Origin: CAMBDS01 sp964355675
GTDB lineage: Bacteria > Electryoneota > AABM5-125-24 > Hatepunaeales > Hatepunaeaceae
Length of the DNA stretch: 64,000 bases
NCBI GenBank assembly: GCA_964355675.1
Contig: CAYHEC010000006.1
Location: 1-64,000 of the forward strand
Direction: 5' to 3'
Positions within the stretch are counted from its first letter, which is position 1. Each line of letters opens with the position of its first letter. The notes below the pieces were generated by a model. That model saw only the letters and a program-made list of their open reading frames with translations. It had not been told where the DNA came from and searched no databases. Positions 34,521-43,397 of this stretch are shown piece by piece. The position numbers and the translations under genes are program-made.

Positions 34521-34629
34521 GGAGGACGGATACGGAGATCCGTCCTCCTAAATCAAATAGACGGATTCGGAGATCCGTCCTCCTATTTCAAATAGACGGA
34601 TTCGGAGATCCGTCCTCCTATTTCAAATT
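34521..34629. repeat. 35-base tandem palindromic repeat
   Basis: About three copies of ATCCGTCCTCCTATTTCAAA + TAGACGGATTCGGAG. The first begins with an 11-base-arm stem (GGAGGACGGAT ... ATCCGTCCTCC, 34521-34548). There are no spacers. It lies directly upstream of the uvrD reading frame and may have displaced its normal start region. Confidence 0.9.
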
Positions 34630-34652
34630 TTCTCACCACGGAAACTCAACAA

Positions 34653-36869
34653 CTGACCTCAAATAATTCTATTCCTCAACGCTTCGAAGCCGAATTAAAT
34701 AGCCCGCAACGAGAAGCTGTACTCCACACTGATGGACCGCTGTTGATCATTGCCGGAGCTGGTTCCGGTAAAACAAGAGTGCTTGCTTATCGGGCGGCGT
34801 ACCTTGTCGAAAAAGGACTTGCCAAACCCTATCAAATCCTTGCTCTTACCTTTACAAATAAATCGGCGGGCGAGTTACGTGGGCGTGCCAGCGAAATGAT
34901 CGGACAAGGCGGTGACCTTCTTCAGGCGGGTACCTTTCATTCAATCTTTTCCCGGATCATGCGCCAAGAGGGATTGAATATAGGCGTCGATCCTCGATTT
35001 ACAATCGTGGACGCTGATGATCGACGCAAAATGATCAAAGCTATTCTGAAGGAGATGGGATCGGGTGTTGATTCAGCTCGCGAAATCACCTGGCTCATCG
35101 AACGTGCAAAAAACGAAGCGCTTTCTCCCGACCAATTCTCTGCAATTGCCCAACGACCTCTCGAACTGATCGCCGCCGACGCCTATCGACACTACGAAAA
35201 TCGTCTGCGAAAAATGTCCGGTCTCGATTTTGATGATCTTCTGATAAGGCCTCTTGAAGCTTTTCGAAAGTACCCGGAGTTTCTCACACGGCTTCAACAT
35301 CGATTTCGTTATGTGATGGTGGATGAGTTTCAGGACACCAACCCGGCTCAATATAATCTTATCAAGGCAATCGCCGCTGTTCATCGTAATCTCTGTGTAG
35401 TAGGGGATGATGATCAGGCGATCTACGCTTTTCGCGGGGCTACCGTCGCGAACATACTCGAATTTAAACGCGACTGGAACGAGAGCAAGATCATCAGATT
35501 GGAACAGAACTACAGATCACACAAATATATCCTTGACCTCGCCTGGGCAGTCATCAAGAATAATCCACAACGCCATGAGAAAAAGCTATGGACAGCCAGA
35601 AAAGATGGGGAACCGGCGTTGCTGATCGAAGCACGCTCCGATGATGAAGAAGCGCTAAGATTTATTGCATATATTCAGCACGAGGTAGCCTCCAAGGGGC
35701 GATCCTTGAAAGACTTTGCGATTTTGTACAGGACGAACGCACAGAGTCTGCCTTTTGAGCGAGCCCTGCGTGGAGCGGTTCTTCCCTATCAAGTCGTGGG
35801 CGGTTTGCGCTTTTACGAACGGAAAGAAATAAAAGACATCCTCGCCTATTTGCGAGTCCTTGTCAATCCCGCTGATGATGTTAGTCTTGAAAGAATAATA
35901 AATTATCCTCCGCGTGGAATCGGAGATACTCTTCTGGCAGAGATGCATGTCCGAGCTCGTCACGAGGATAGTTCACTGCTATCAATCGTCGAGAAAACCG
36001 CCCTGAACGAAAAATTGACGCCCCGGTCAAAGAAAGCGCTTCAGCAATTTCTCGATATGTGGAATGGATTCCTTCAAGCCATGACGTCAATTCCTTTCCC
36101 AGAACTGGTCAAGCTCATCATCGTCACGACAGGTCTCCGCGAGAGGCTTCGCGAGGAGGAGAAAGACGATCCCTCAAGGGCTGACTCAAAGGTGGAGAAT
36201 GTAGAGAACTTTGTCGCGGACGTATCGAGATTCACTGAAAATCACACCGATAAAGGAATCGCTGATTTTCTTGAAGAAGTGTCACTGGTTACCGATGTCG
36301 ATAAGTACGATGAATCTCAGGATCGGGTCAACTTGATGACGATCCACACTTCAAAAGGACTGGAGTTCCCCGTAGTACTTCTTGGAGGTCTTGAGGAGGG
36401 TTTGCTTCCATTTTTTTCACCCGATGGTTCACCAACAGAGGTGGAAGAAGAACGGAGGCTTTTTTTCGTGGCAGTCACTCGAGCCAAAGATCGACTTGTT
36501 GTCGGATATGCCGTTGAGCGAGTTCGATATGGAACTCGCGTCTGGATGGGTCCATCGCGATTCCTGCGTGAGATACCACCGGAACTGCTTACTGGAGTAA
36601 AGCGTACCACCAGTGCTGTTTCACCGGTCAGGAGTATTCGTCCATTGGGGCAGGTTCCATCGATTTCCACACCATCAAGCGGTACTGGATCCGGACTTGA
36701 CGCTGATGAAATTCACAAGGGACTTCTGGTTAGACACCCAACCTTTGGTCTGGGAGTTATCTTCGATTTTCGCCGTCAGGGTCCTGACAGCCGCCTCGAC
36801 GTCGATTTTGATGATGTTGGAAAAAAGACGCTGGTACTACGATATGCAAGGTTAGAAAAGGCGGGATGA
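34653..36869 (+). CDS. UvrD/PcrA-type superfamily 1 DNA helicase
   Basis: About 738 residues. The Q motif region (RFEAELNSPQREAVLHTDGP) precedes Walker A IIAGAGSGKTRVLAYRAA. Also present are LTFTNKSAGELRGRA, Walker B VDEFQDTNPAQYNLI, GDDDQAIYAFRGA, LEQNYRSH, MTIHTSKGLEFPVVLLGGLEEGLLP-type motif V and VAVTRAKDRL (VI). The C-terminus HPTFGLGVIFDF is the tudor-like RNA-polymerase-binding end of PcrA. It unwinds DNA 3'-5' in repair and transcription-replication conflict. No ATG, GTG or TTG occurs in frame between the last stop (34593) and 34743, yet a start at 34743 would remove the Q motif. I therefore propose the CTG at 34653 (GGAAA about 10 bases upstream) with low certainty. Confidence 0.85.
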   Translation: MTSNNSIPQRFEAELNSPQREAVLHTDGPLLIIAGAGSGKTRVLAYRAAYLVEKGLAKPYQILALTFTNKSAGELRGRASEMIGQGGDLLQAGTFHSIFSRIMRQEGLNIGVDPRFTIVDADDRRKMIKAILKEMGSGVDSAREITWLIERAKNEALSPDQFSAIAQRPLELIAADAYRHYENRLRKMSGLDFDDLLIRPLEAFRKYPEFLTRLQHRFRYVMVDEFQDTNPAQYNLIKAIAAVHRNLCVVGDDDQAIYAFRGATVANILEFKRDWNESKIIRLEQNYRSHKYILDLAWAVIKNNPQRHEKKLWTARKDGEPALLIEARSDDEEALRFIAYIQHEVASKGRSLKDFAILYRTNAQSLPFERALRGAVLPYQVVGGLRFYERKEIKDILAYLRVLVNPADDVSLERIINYPPRGIGDTLLAEMHVRARHEDSSLLSIVEKTALNEKLTPRSKKALQQFLDMWNGFLQAMTSIPFPELVKLIIVTTGLRERLREEEKDDPSRADSKVENVENFVADVSRFTENHTDKGIADFLEEVSLVTDVDKYDESQDRVNLMTIHTSKGLEFPVVLLGGLEEGLLPFFSPDGSPTEVEEERRLFFVAVTRAKDRLVVGYAVERVRYGTRVWMGPSRFLREIPPELLTGVKRTTSAVSPVRSIRPLGQVPSISTPSSGTGSGLDADEIHKGLLVRHPTFGLGVIFDFRRQGPDSRLDVDFDDVGKKTLVLRYARLEKAG

Positions 36870-36879
36870 TTTGGGGGTG

Positions 36880-37077
36880 CTGAAAAAGTCCGAATGTGCC
36901 CAGTACGGGCGATTTAAATCGCCCGATCAAAATAATTACGCCGGTGAATAAATAGATCAAACACAGTGAATGGGCGGACGAGGGCGTCCGCCTGGACTTT
37001 GCAGGACTTTCTGTTTCCGCCAAGTTACACAGTCCATCGGATGGTTTGAATCTTGGCTCAAACAGGGACTTTTTCAG
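36880..37077. repeat. MITE-like element with CTGAAAAAGTCC termini
   Basis: A 198-base segment is bounded by perfect 12-base inverted repeats (CTGAAAAAGTCC at 36880-36891, GGACTTTTTCAG at 37066-37077). Inside are the palindrome CGGGCGATTTAAATCGCCCG (36906-36925) and GGCGGACG-AGGG-CGTCCGCC (36973-36992). The first core is shared with 48057-48074 and the second with 43301-43320. No open frame encodes a transposase, so it would need help in trans. Confidence 0.7.
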
Positions 37078-37229
37078 TAAACCCTAATTGGTCAACTGCC
37101 GTAATTCGCCATTTCCATAATCAGATTTGAGTCGAAACAATTTTATTTCAGTCATAACCTATTGTAAAGTGATTGTAAATTTCTTAACTTACGATTCGCT
37201 GATCATCTTAATATTATAAATCTACTTCA
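37078..37229. other. AT-rich leader of the TPR gene
   Basis: No gene is seen. It is AT-rich with TATTATAAAT (about 37211) shortly before the start at 37230; the promoter probably lies here. Confidence 0.45.
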
Positions 37230-40200
37230 TTGAATATCAAAATCGCACGACATAGCGTACCGATGCTTTCTTCAGTGTTATTACTCCTTGTATGTCAAGG
37301 ACTTATAGCTTCTGAAAACCCCGGCACGGACGACTATCTATACGCGCGAAAACTTTTCGAAGAACGTTACTACGACTTAGCGGCAGATCAACTGGAACGT
37401 TGTCTGCGCGACTTCCCTTCTCTCACTGACGCAGACGAAGCACAGTTTATGCTGGGTGAAGCCTATCTCAGATCGGGCGACCCGGATCGAGCTCGCGCCG
37501 CTTTTCTGCGCACTGTTATCGTTTATCCAGAATCCCCTCACGCCCCGGAAGCACTTTTTAAAGTTGGCGAATCACTTGAATCTGCGGGCCGTAACCGCGA
37601 AGCCGCTCAAGCATTCGAGCGTGTACAGGGATTTTACTCCGGGTCAAACCTCGCGCCGCGTGCGATGGGCAAAGCCGCATCACTTTTTACTCTTGCCGGC
37701 GACACACTTCACGCTGATGATTTAACTAACCAACTTATTGAGAAGTATCCCGATTCTCCTTTTTCGTCTATATCCCGATTGGAACTTGCCAACAGGCTCA
37801 TCGAACAGGGTGACTATCGTGCCGCTATTCAATATCTGAACTGGGTTGCAACACGCGCCGGAATGGACAGCCTTGCGGCAGAAGCTTGGGTTAACCTCGG
37901 ACGGCTTTACAAGCGCCGTTTCGATTTATCCTCTGCGATGGAAGCCTATCAAACCTGCATTGACCGATTTCCATCTTTAATTCCTGCGGCAAAGGCAAGA
38001 CTCGAATTGGCGGGGATCGAGAATCTTCGCGGTTCCCAAGATGAAGCCCGGCGAATTGTCGCCCCGCTTCTCGCCTCAAGCATATCCGAATTCCGACTAA
38101 AAGCTTTAGTTGTTTGCGGCGATGCTGAATATTTACGCACCAATTACGAAGACGCGCTTGCTTTTTACGATACTGCGGCGGCGGGTTCTCATGAAGCTAT
38201 GCTCAAGGCCGCGTGGACTACTGAGTTGCTTGGCCGACGCAAAAGCGCCCTTGACCGCTACATTAAACTTGCCGGAGCGCCCGGTTCGATTGGAGTCAGC
38301 GCCAAAATTCGTGCGGCGATAATATCGTATGATCTTGGCCAACCGGACCGCGCCGCGGCACTTTGGGTAAGGTTGATCGAAGATCCCAATTTCAATGATT
38401 CTACTGGAAGAGCGTTTCTCGAACTCGCTCGTGCCCGTGCAGAAGCGAGATTGGATGGAGTCTCGTCAGCCGCTGACTCGATACTTCGTGAAAATCCCAC
38501 CAGTCCCTTTCTTGACGACGCTCTGTTTCTGGCGGCTCGTGCGGCGGTAAGAAAAGGCGATCATCAGGGAGCATTAAATCGGTACGAAGTTCTCCTCAAG
38601 GGATGCCCTGCTTCATTGTATTGCGATTCTGCTGAGTCAGGTATAGAGTTTATCCGGAATTTCCATATACGCGGTGAAAGATTAATCGAAAGAATGGCTG
38701 AACTTTCCAGTCTGCCACAAAACAGGACCAATCCAGTTCGCTGGGCGCTTGACTGGGGCGATTTTTACTTCGATGAATTTAAAGATCCGGTAAAGGCGGC
38801 GGATCAATACGACCGTGTGCTCGATGACATTCTTGCAACCACCGAGGACAGGCTCTACGCACTGAGACGAAGCGGAGTTGCGTACCAACTTCTTGCCGAG
38901 GCCGCTCGCCGAGAGAAAGACTCCTTCAGTTGGACGATGTACTCGGATTCCGCTCATAATCGTCTAACGGCTTTGAAAAGGCTGGACCCCTATGGTCGCC
39001 AGACACTTGAGCTATCAATCCGATTGATTGAGTTCGACGCCTCGCTGGCACGGTCGGGTCAGGCATCTCCCCCGATTATCGCCAATCGTTGTGAAGAAAT
39101 CATTTCAAAATTTGGTGAAGACTCACTTCCTGCCGCAACCACAGCAATTTATTTAGAATCAACGCTCGCTTCGGGAAGGATCGAGTCGAAAAACATCGTT
39201 TCGTTTATTGCAATTGCCGAACGTGGCTTGAAACGAGCAACTAATCCTAAGACACAAGCTCGACTTAAGTCTTGGGAAGTCGAAGCATTAAGCTCAATCG
39301 GAGATGAATATTCCGCCCTTGACACTGCTGAAAGTGTGGTAATAAACTATCCACTAACAGGTGATGGGGCGAAATTGTCGTTGTTACTCGCTTCTTCAAA
39401 GAAAGTCGCAACCGCAAAACGACTGGAATATTTGGCTCGATATCGTGAACTGTACCCTTATCGTGTCGATGAGAGTAAAATCAGTCTTCTTGAAGCTGAT
39501 CTTCTCGATGCGTTAAATCGTCCGATAGACGCGCTAACCGCTCGACAGAAGGCAGATGCCGCTTCCGGTTGGGGGCGACCCGAGTTAGATGTGCTGGAGT
39601 TGCCACCAATTGAAATTCGAATGGAGAGAGCCATTGCCTTCAGGCGAGCCAGCCAGTTTACTCAGGCCGCTGAAGAACTTGCCATAGTGCTGAATAGTGC
39701 TCCAGAAGGCGAAAATGCACCGACGGCGTTGTTAGAACTTGCTATGGTCGAAGCAGGTAGGCAAAATCCGCAGGGCGCTTTGTTATTGTTGGACAGCCTC
39801 AATCTCAGGCATGGGGATTCACCTGCAACACTAAAAAGTACATGGTTTAAACCTACATTATTGATGGAATTGGGAGACTATCGTGAAGCTGAGAATGCTT
39901 ATGCAACTCTGGCTACGCAATCTGATAATGCCGATAGTCTTTATACGTATGCCGTCAACCAGATACTCTGCCAATACCGACTCGATCTAATTGAAAATGC
40001 AAAAAAATCAGCTAATGAATTATATAAACGGTACAAGGATCGCCCCGATCTCGATCAAGCCAAAGCCCTTTTCTATCTTGAGAAAGGTTTCTCACTCGAC
40101 CGTTCCAAGAAGTTTGCCGAAGCGCGCGAGAACTATGATCTTATTCGAGATAAATTTTCGCGGACGAAATGGGCTGATGATGCGTCTTACGCCAACGGTC

Positions 40201-40910
40201 AATCACTTATTAAGGAAGGCAAGTACGAAGAAGCGGTCAAGGCGCTCGATCGGTTCATCACTGACTATGCCGACAGTTCGCTCGCGCTGGACGGCTGTTT
40301 AAGCCTTGGCTTGGCGCAATATCAGCTCGAAAGATACTCAGAAGCAGTTGTATCTTTGAAAAAAGTCTGGGACTCACGTAATGAAGCGAGACTTTGGCAG
40401 TCTTCGTTCGAAGCGCTCTCTTCCGTTTATAGAAACCTCCGCTTTTTTGACGCCGCAATCAGACTCAACAGGGATTATCTGCTTCGCTTCCCGGAAGCCC
40501 CAGATGCACTTGACCGAAAGATGGATATAGCGCAGTACTATATTGAGCTGAAAGAATGGGATGAAGCCATCCGCCAATACCGCCCGCTCCTTCCCTTCAG
40601 TGATGCCGAGCGAGAAGCCGAAATACAATATTACCTTGGTGAAGCAAGCCTTGGCAAAGGCGACTACCGTACGGCGATTCTTGAATTCTTGAAGGTGAAA
40701 GTACTTGGTCGCAAGACTAAACTTGATTGGGGAGTAACGGCAATTTATCAGGCAGGATTCTGTTACGAAAAACTTGGGGATATCGAAGGTTCTTCCAGAA
40801 TGTATCAAAAGATTATCGAGGAGACCGGCGAAACATCCAATTATGGTCGCGCCGCCCGGCAGAAACTTGATTCGCTACCCACTGCCCAAGTTCCACCAGG
40901 AACTCGCTGA
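37230..40910 (+). CDS. Large exported TPR protein
   Basis: A 1226-residue protein built almost wholly of tetratricopeptide repeats. An N-terminal signal (PMLSSVLLLLVCQGLIASEN) is followed by repeats such as DADEAQFMLGEAYLRSGDPDRARAAFLRTVIVYPES, AEAWVNLGRLYKRR, AIQYLNWVATRAG, and near the end WADDASYANGQSLIKEGKYEEAVKALDRF and IQYYLGEASLGKGDYRTAI. It likely acts in the periplasm as a scaffold, like the BamD/YbgF-type repeat proteins. The start is a TTG at 37230; an ATG at 37263 would also keep the signal. An M28 peptidase gene begins 2 bases after the stop, so the two form an operon. Confidence 0.85.
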   Translation: MNIKIARHSVPMLSSVLLLLVCQGLIASENPGTDDYLYARKLFEERYYDLAADQLERCLRDFPSLTDADEAQFMLGEAYLRSGDPDRARAAFLRTVIVYPESPHAPEALFKVGESLESAGRNREAAQAFERVQGFYSGSNLAPRAMGKAASLFTLAGDTLHADDLTNQLIEKYPDSPFSSISRLELANRLIEQGDYRAAIQYLNWVATRAGMDSLAAEAWVNLGRLYKRRFDLSSAMEAYQTCIDRFPSLIPAAKARLELAGIENLRGSQDEARRIVAPLLASSISEFRLKALVVCGDAEYLRTNYEDALAFYDTAAAGSHEAMLKAAWTTELLGRRKSALDRYIKLAGAPGSIGVSAKIRAAIISYDLGQPDRAAALWVRLIEDPNFNDSTGRAFLELARARAEARLDGVSSAADSILRENPTSPFLDDALFLAARAAVRKGDHQGALNRYEVLLKGCPASLYCDSAESGIEFIRNFHIRGERLIERMAELSSLPQNRTNPVRWALDWGDFYFDEFKDPVKAADQYDRVLDDILATTEDRLYALRRSGVAYQLLAEAARREKDSFSWTMYSDSAHNRLTALKRLDPYGRQTLELSIRLIEFDASLARSGQASPPIIANRCEEIISKFGEDSLPAATTAIYLESTLASGRIESKNIVSFIAIAERGLKRATNPKTQARLKSWEVEALSSIGDEYSALDTAESVVINYPLTGDGAKLSLLLASSKKVATAKRLEYLARYRELYPYRVDESKISLLEADLLDALNRPIDALTARQKADAASGWGRPELDVLELPPIEIRMERAIAFRRASQFTQAAEELAIVLNSAPEGENAPTALLELAMVEAGRQNPQGALLLLDSLNLRHGDSPATLKSTWFKPTLLMELGDYREAENAYATLATQSDNADSLYTYAVNQILCQYRLDLIENAKKSANELYKRYKDRPDLDQAKALFYLEKGFSLDRSKKFAEARENYDLIRDKFSRTKWADDASYANGQSLIKEGKYEEAVKALDRFITDYADSSLALDGCLSLGLAQYQLERYSEAVVSLKKVWDSRNEARLWQSSFEALSSVYRNLRFFDAAIRLNRDYLLRFPEAPDALDRKMDIAQYYIELKEWDEAIRQYRPLLPFSDAEREAEIQYYLGEASLGKGDYRTAILEFLKVKVLGRKTKLDWGVTAIYQAGFCYEKLGDIEGSSRMYQKIIEETGETSNYGRAARQKLDSLPTAQVPPGTR

Positions 40911-40912
40911 GA

Positions 40913-41854
40913 TTGTTTTCTTTGGCCAAATCAGCGGCGCTGTTAGTTGATAAATTTTCAACTACCCGCCTGAGCTTCGTTTTGGTTTCGATTATCTTAT
41001 TCTTCAATTCAAGCGCCTACCCTCAAGCGCCTTCTTTCGATTCCGACCGTGCTTATTCCTTACTTCGAGCTCAATGCGCCTTCGGCCCTCGTAATCCAGG
41101 TAGCGAAGGTCATACTATGTGTGGAAAATGGTTGAGCGAGCAGTTGAAGTCGAAGGGTGGGGAAATAATCTTACAGACATTTATCGGTTATGATCCACAT
41201 GCCGGGCAGAAGCGACAGCTTACCAATATCGTAGCCCGTTTTGGAGATCAAGAAAAACAACCACTGATGCTCTGCGCCCATTGGGATAGTCGGCCCGTCG
41301 CCGATCGTGACCCTGACCCGCTAAAAACCAACCAACCTATTCCCGGCGCAAATGACGGAGCCTCCGGCGTCGCTGTTCTGCTGGAGATCGCTCGAGTCGT
41401 ATCTGAAAATCCGCCTGACAAAGCAATTTTAATCGTTCTCTTCGATGGGGAAGATCTCGGACGAGAAACTCACCCGGAGGAGTATGCCCAGGGCGCACGC
41501 TATTGGGCGCTACACCCCGTACCTGAACTGCCGAGCGAAGCAATTCTCCTCGACATGGTTGGCGACGCCGATCTCGAATTGCCCATCGAATGGTATTCTG
41601 GTAAACGAGCGCCTACCTTGCAACGAGCGCTTTGGGAAATCGCGTCAGAAATCGGGGCAACAACTTTTGTCGATCGGCAAGGTCCAGCCATAGAAGACGA
41701 CCATGTCCCGTTGCTAAAAGCTGGTATCTCTTCAGTTGACATTATCGATTTCGATTACCCATATTGGCACACTTTGGATGATACGCCGGATAAGTGCTCA
41801 GCGGCAAGCCTTGGCCAAGTAGGAAAAGTGCTCATCGAATATATTTATCGGTAA
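40913..41854 (+). CDS. Secreted M28-family peptidase / glutaminyl-cyclase-like enzyme
   Basis: A 313-residue protein with an N-terminal signal (LSFVLVSIILFFNSSAYPQ). Zinc ligands of the M28 fold are in place: H in MLCAHWDSRP, D in GANDGASGVAVLLE, E-E-like pair in VLFDGEDLG, D in LLDMVGDADLELPIE, and H in YPYWHTLDDTPDKC. The single DGE and the YWHTxxDTPDK ending are typical of glutaminyl-cyclase-like members as well as aminopeptidases, so the reaction is either N-terminal pyroglutamate formation or peptide hydrolysis. A TTG start lies 2 bases after the TPR gene, with AGGAA upstream inside it. Confidence 0.85.
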   Translation: MFSLAKSAALLVDKFSTTRLSFVLVSIILFFNSSAYPQAPSFDSDRAYSLLRAQCAFGPRNPGSEGHTMCGKWLSEQLKSKGGEIILQTFIGYDPHAGQKRQLTNIVARFGDQEKQPLMLCAHWDSRPVADRDPDPLKTNQPIPGANDGASGVAVLLEIARVVSENPPDKAILIVLFDGEDLGRETHPEEYAQGARYWALHPVPELPSEAILLDMVGDADLELPIEWYSGKRAPTLQRALWEIASEIGATTFVDRQGPAIEDDHVPLLKAGISSVDIIDFDYPYWHTLDDTPDKCSAASLGQVGKVLIEYIYR

Positions 41855-41939
41855 ATCGAGTTTTAGGAAATTAGAGTAATTAAACCCACTCTAATTCCTG
41901 CTCATTCCGAAGTTCTACAAATTGAATACTTTTCCGATA

Positions 41940-42785
41940 TCAGAGCACGGTCGTTTTATGTCTCGCGGAGTGGCATTGAATGTTCACAGCGCAAGGTAAG
42001 GATGCGATATGACAGGGATGCGTCTCGATAAAGACCTCAAGCGCTGTTGTCGTTCCACCCAACCCCTGCGGCCCAATGCCGAGCTTGTTTACCTTTTCCA
42101 GCAACTCTACTTCCATCGCGGCGTAAAAAGGATCAGGATTACGTTGTCCGATCTCACGAAGAAGCGCTCGTTTAGAAATCTGTGCGCACTTGTCGTATGT
42201 CCCTCCGATTCCAACCCCAACAATCATCGGCGGACAGGGATTTGACCCGGAACGCCTTACCCTGTCCACTACAAAGTCAACCACCCCCTGCCTTCCGTCG
42301 GAAGGCTTCAACATCTTTATCTCCGACATGTTCTCCGATCCGCCACCCTTCGGCTCGAAGTGCAGAGTCAGCTTGTCGCCCGGCACGATGTCGATCCAGA
42401 CCACAGGCGGAGTATTGTCGCCGGTATTGTCACGTTTCAAAGGATCGCGCACGATCGACTTGCGCATGTAACCTTCATTATAACCCTGCCTCACACCCTC
42501 GGTAATTGCTTCCTTCAAATTGCCATCAACGACAACCCTATCGCCGACGTCGGCAAAAATGATCGAAAAGCCACAATCTTGACAGAGCGGAACCTGATCC
42601 GTGGCGGAGATTTCAGCATTCAAGATTATTTGATCGAGAAGCGCTTGACCAGTCGGCGAGGCTTCGACGAGGCGGGCTTTTTTGAAGGATTCGAGAACGT
42701 CCTGGCCGAGGTAGTAATTAGCATCGATAGCCATTTTGCGTACGGCGTCGGTGATAGCAGAGGAAGGGATAATTTTGTTATTCAT
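41940..42785 (-). CDS. Class I (Fe-S) fumarate hydratase, alpha part
   Basis: A 281-residue protein matching the N-terminal/alpha unit of Fe-S hydro-lyases (FumA, TtdA). Cysteine sites QVPLCQDCGFSIIF and GIGGTYDKCAQISKRAL, plus GYMRKSIVRDPLKRDNTGDNTP, LTLHFEPKGGGSENMS and GLGGTTTALEVFIETHPCHIASLP, are diagnostic. It dehydrates malate to fumarate (or tartrate analogues) with a beta subunit. The beta subunit is not within the window. Malate dehydrogenase lies 600 bases away on the same strand, giving two adjacent steps of the TCA cycle. An AGGA site precedes the ATG. Confidence 0.9.
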   Translation of the reverse strand: MNNKIIPSSAITDAVRKMAIDANYYLGQDVLESFKKARLVEASPTGQALLDQIILNAEISATDQVPLCQDCGFSIIFADVGDRVVVDGNLKEAITEGVRQGYNEGYMRKSIVRDPLKRDNTGDNTPPVVWIDIVPGDKLTLHFEPKGGGSENMSEIKMLKPSDGRQGVVDFVVDRVRRSGSNPCPPMIVGVGIGGTYDKCAQISKRALLREIGQRNPDPFYAAMEVELLEKVNKLGIGPQGLGGTTTALEVFIETHPCHIASLPCAVNIQCHSARHKTTVL

Positions 42786-42866
42786 TTAGATGTCCTGATA
42801 GGATGGCAATTCAGTGGATGGTATATCCCATCGAAATAATGAAACAGAGATGGGTAATCAATCGAA

Positions 42867-43106
42867 TTAAGTAATTTTTTCTGATTCTTCATAAAGTGTA
42901 TCGGGGCAGAAATCTTGTTCGTTTGGCCAAACGATAGTTCCGTTAAAAACACGTACCCTCCTGAAGTAATTCACATCGCGCAATTCCTTAAAAACACCAA
43001 TATTCAAATAAACAGAGCAATCAAAACGACCGGTTTCACCGTTAGTAAACCTTAAATGCAGGATATACTCCTCCATTGGAGTAACAGATTTTATTCGTGG
43101 ATTCAT
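42867..43106 (-). CDS. DUF2442 protein without a DUF4160 partner
   Basis: A 79-residue protein: MNPRIKSVTPMEEYILHLRF followed by NGETGRFDCSVYL, FKELRDVNYFRRVRV and GTIVWPNEQDFCPDTLYEES. This is the DUF2442 'l.v.f.ng....dl...l....f..L.d...F..v.v....I.WpnG.D..p..Ly' pattern. The usual DUF4160 companion is absent, unlike the pair at 17278-17777. It sits between fumarase and malate dehydrogenase with repeat DNA upstream, suggesting insertion of a mobile cassette between metabolic genes. Confidence 0.8.
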   Translation of the reverse strand: MNPRIKSVTPMEEYILHLRFTNGETGRFDCSVYLNIGVFKELRDVNYFRRVRVFNGTIVWPNEQDFCPDTLYEESEKIT

Positions 43107-43397
43107 GGATTACCTCAATGGTTCGATAGTACTGACCTGTCACGATTCTCACCCATAGCGGGCGGACACTTCTGTCCGCTGGTGTTGATGCTTGAATCTG
43201 GTAGAGGGCGGACTGAAAGAGTTCATTGAAATATTCTCAATTTGTATCGACTTGTCCACGCGGACGCCCTCGTCCGCGCTTGTTTTGTGCTTGAATGCTC
43301 GGCGGACGAGGGCGTCCGCCTGGACACTCTCGGCATTCTATCGAATACTTCAACGAACTCTGAAAGTCCGCCCTCCAAGAGCGGCACCCTAATAGTA
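43107..43397. repeat. Nested fold-back element (core 43204-43375)
   Basis: An outer imperfect inverted repeat of about 38 bases (GAGGGCGGACTGAAAGAGTT... at 43204-43241 against 43336-43375) encloses a mirror pair of smaller palindromes. These are CGCGGACG-CCCT-CGTCCGCG at 43259-43278 and GGCGGACG-AGGG-CGTCCGCC at 43301-43320. The whole roughly 172-base piece can fold into one large cruciform. The inner unit recurs at 36973-36998. No coding potential is seen. Confidence 0.8.

Noticed and set aside
34521..34629. Second regular repeat considered as CRISPR
   Set aside because: 35-base units are tandem and palindromic with no spacers.
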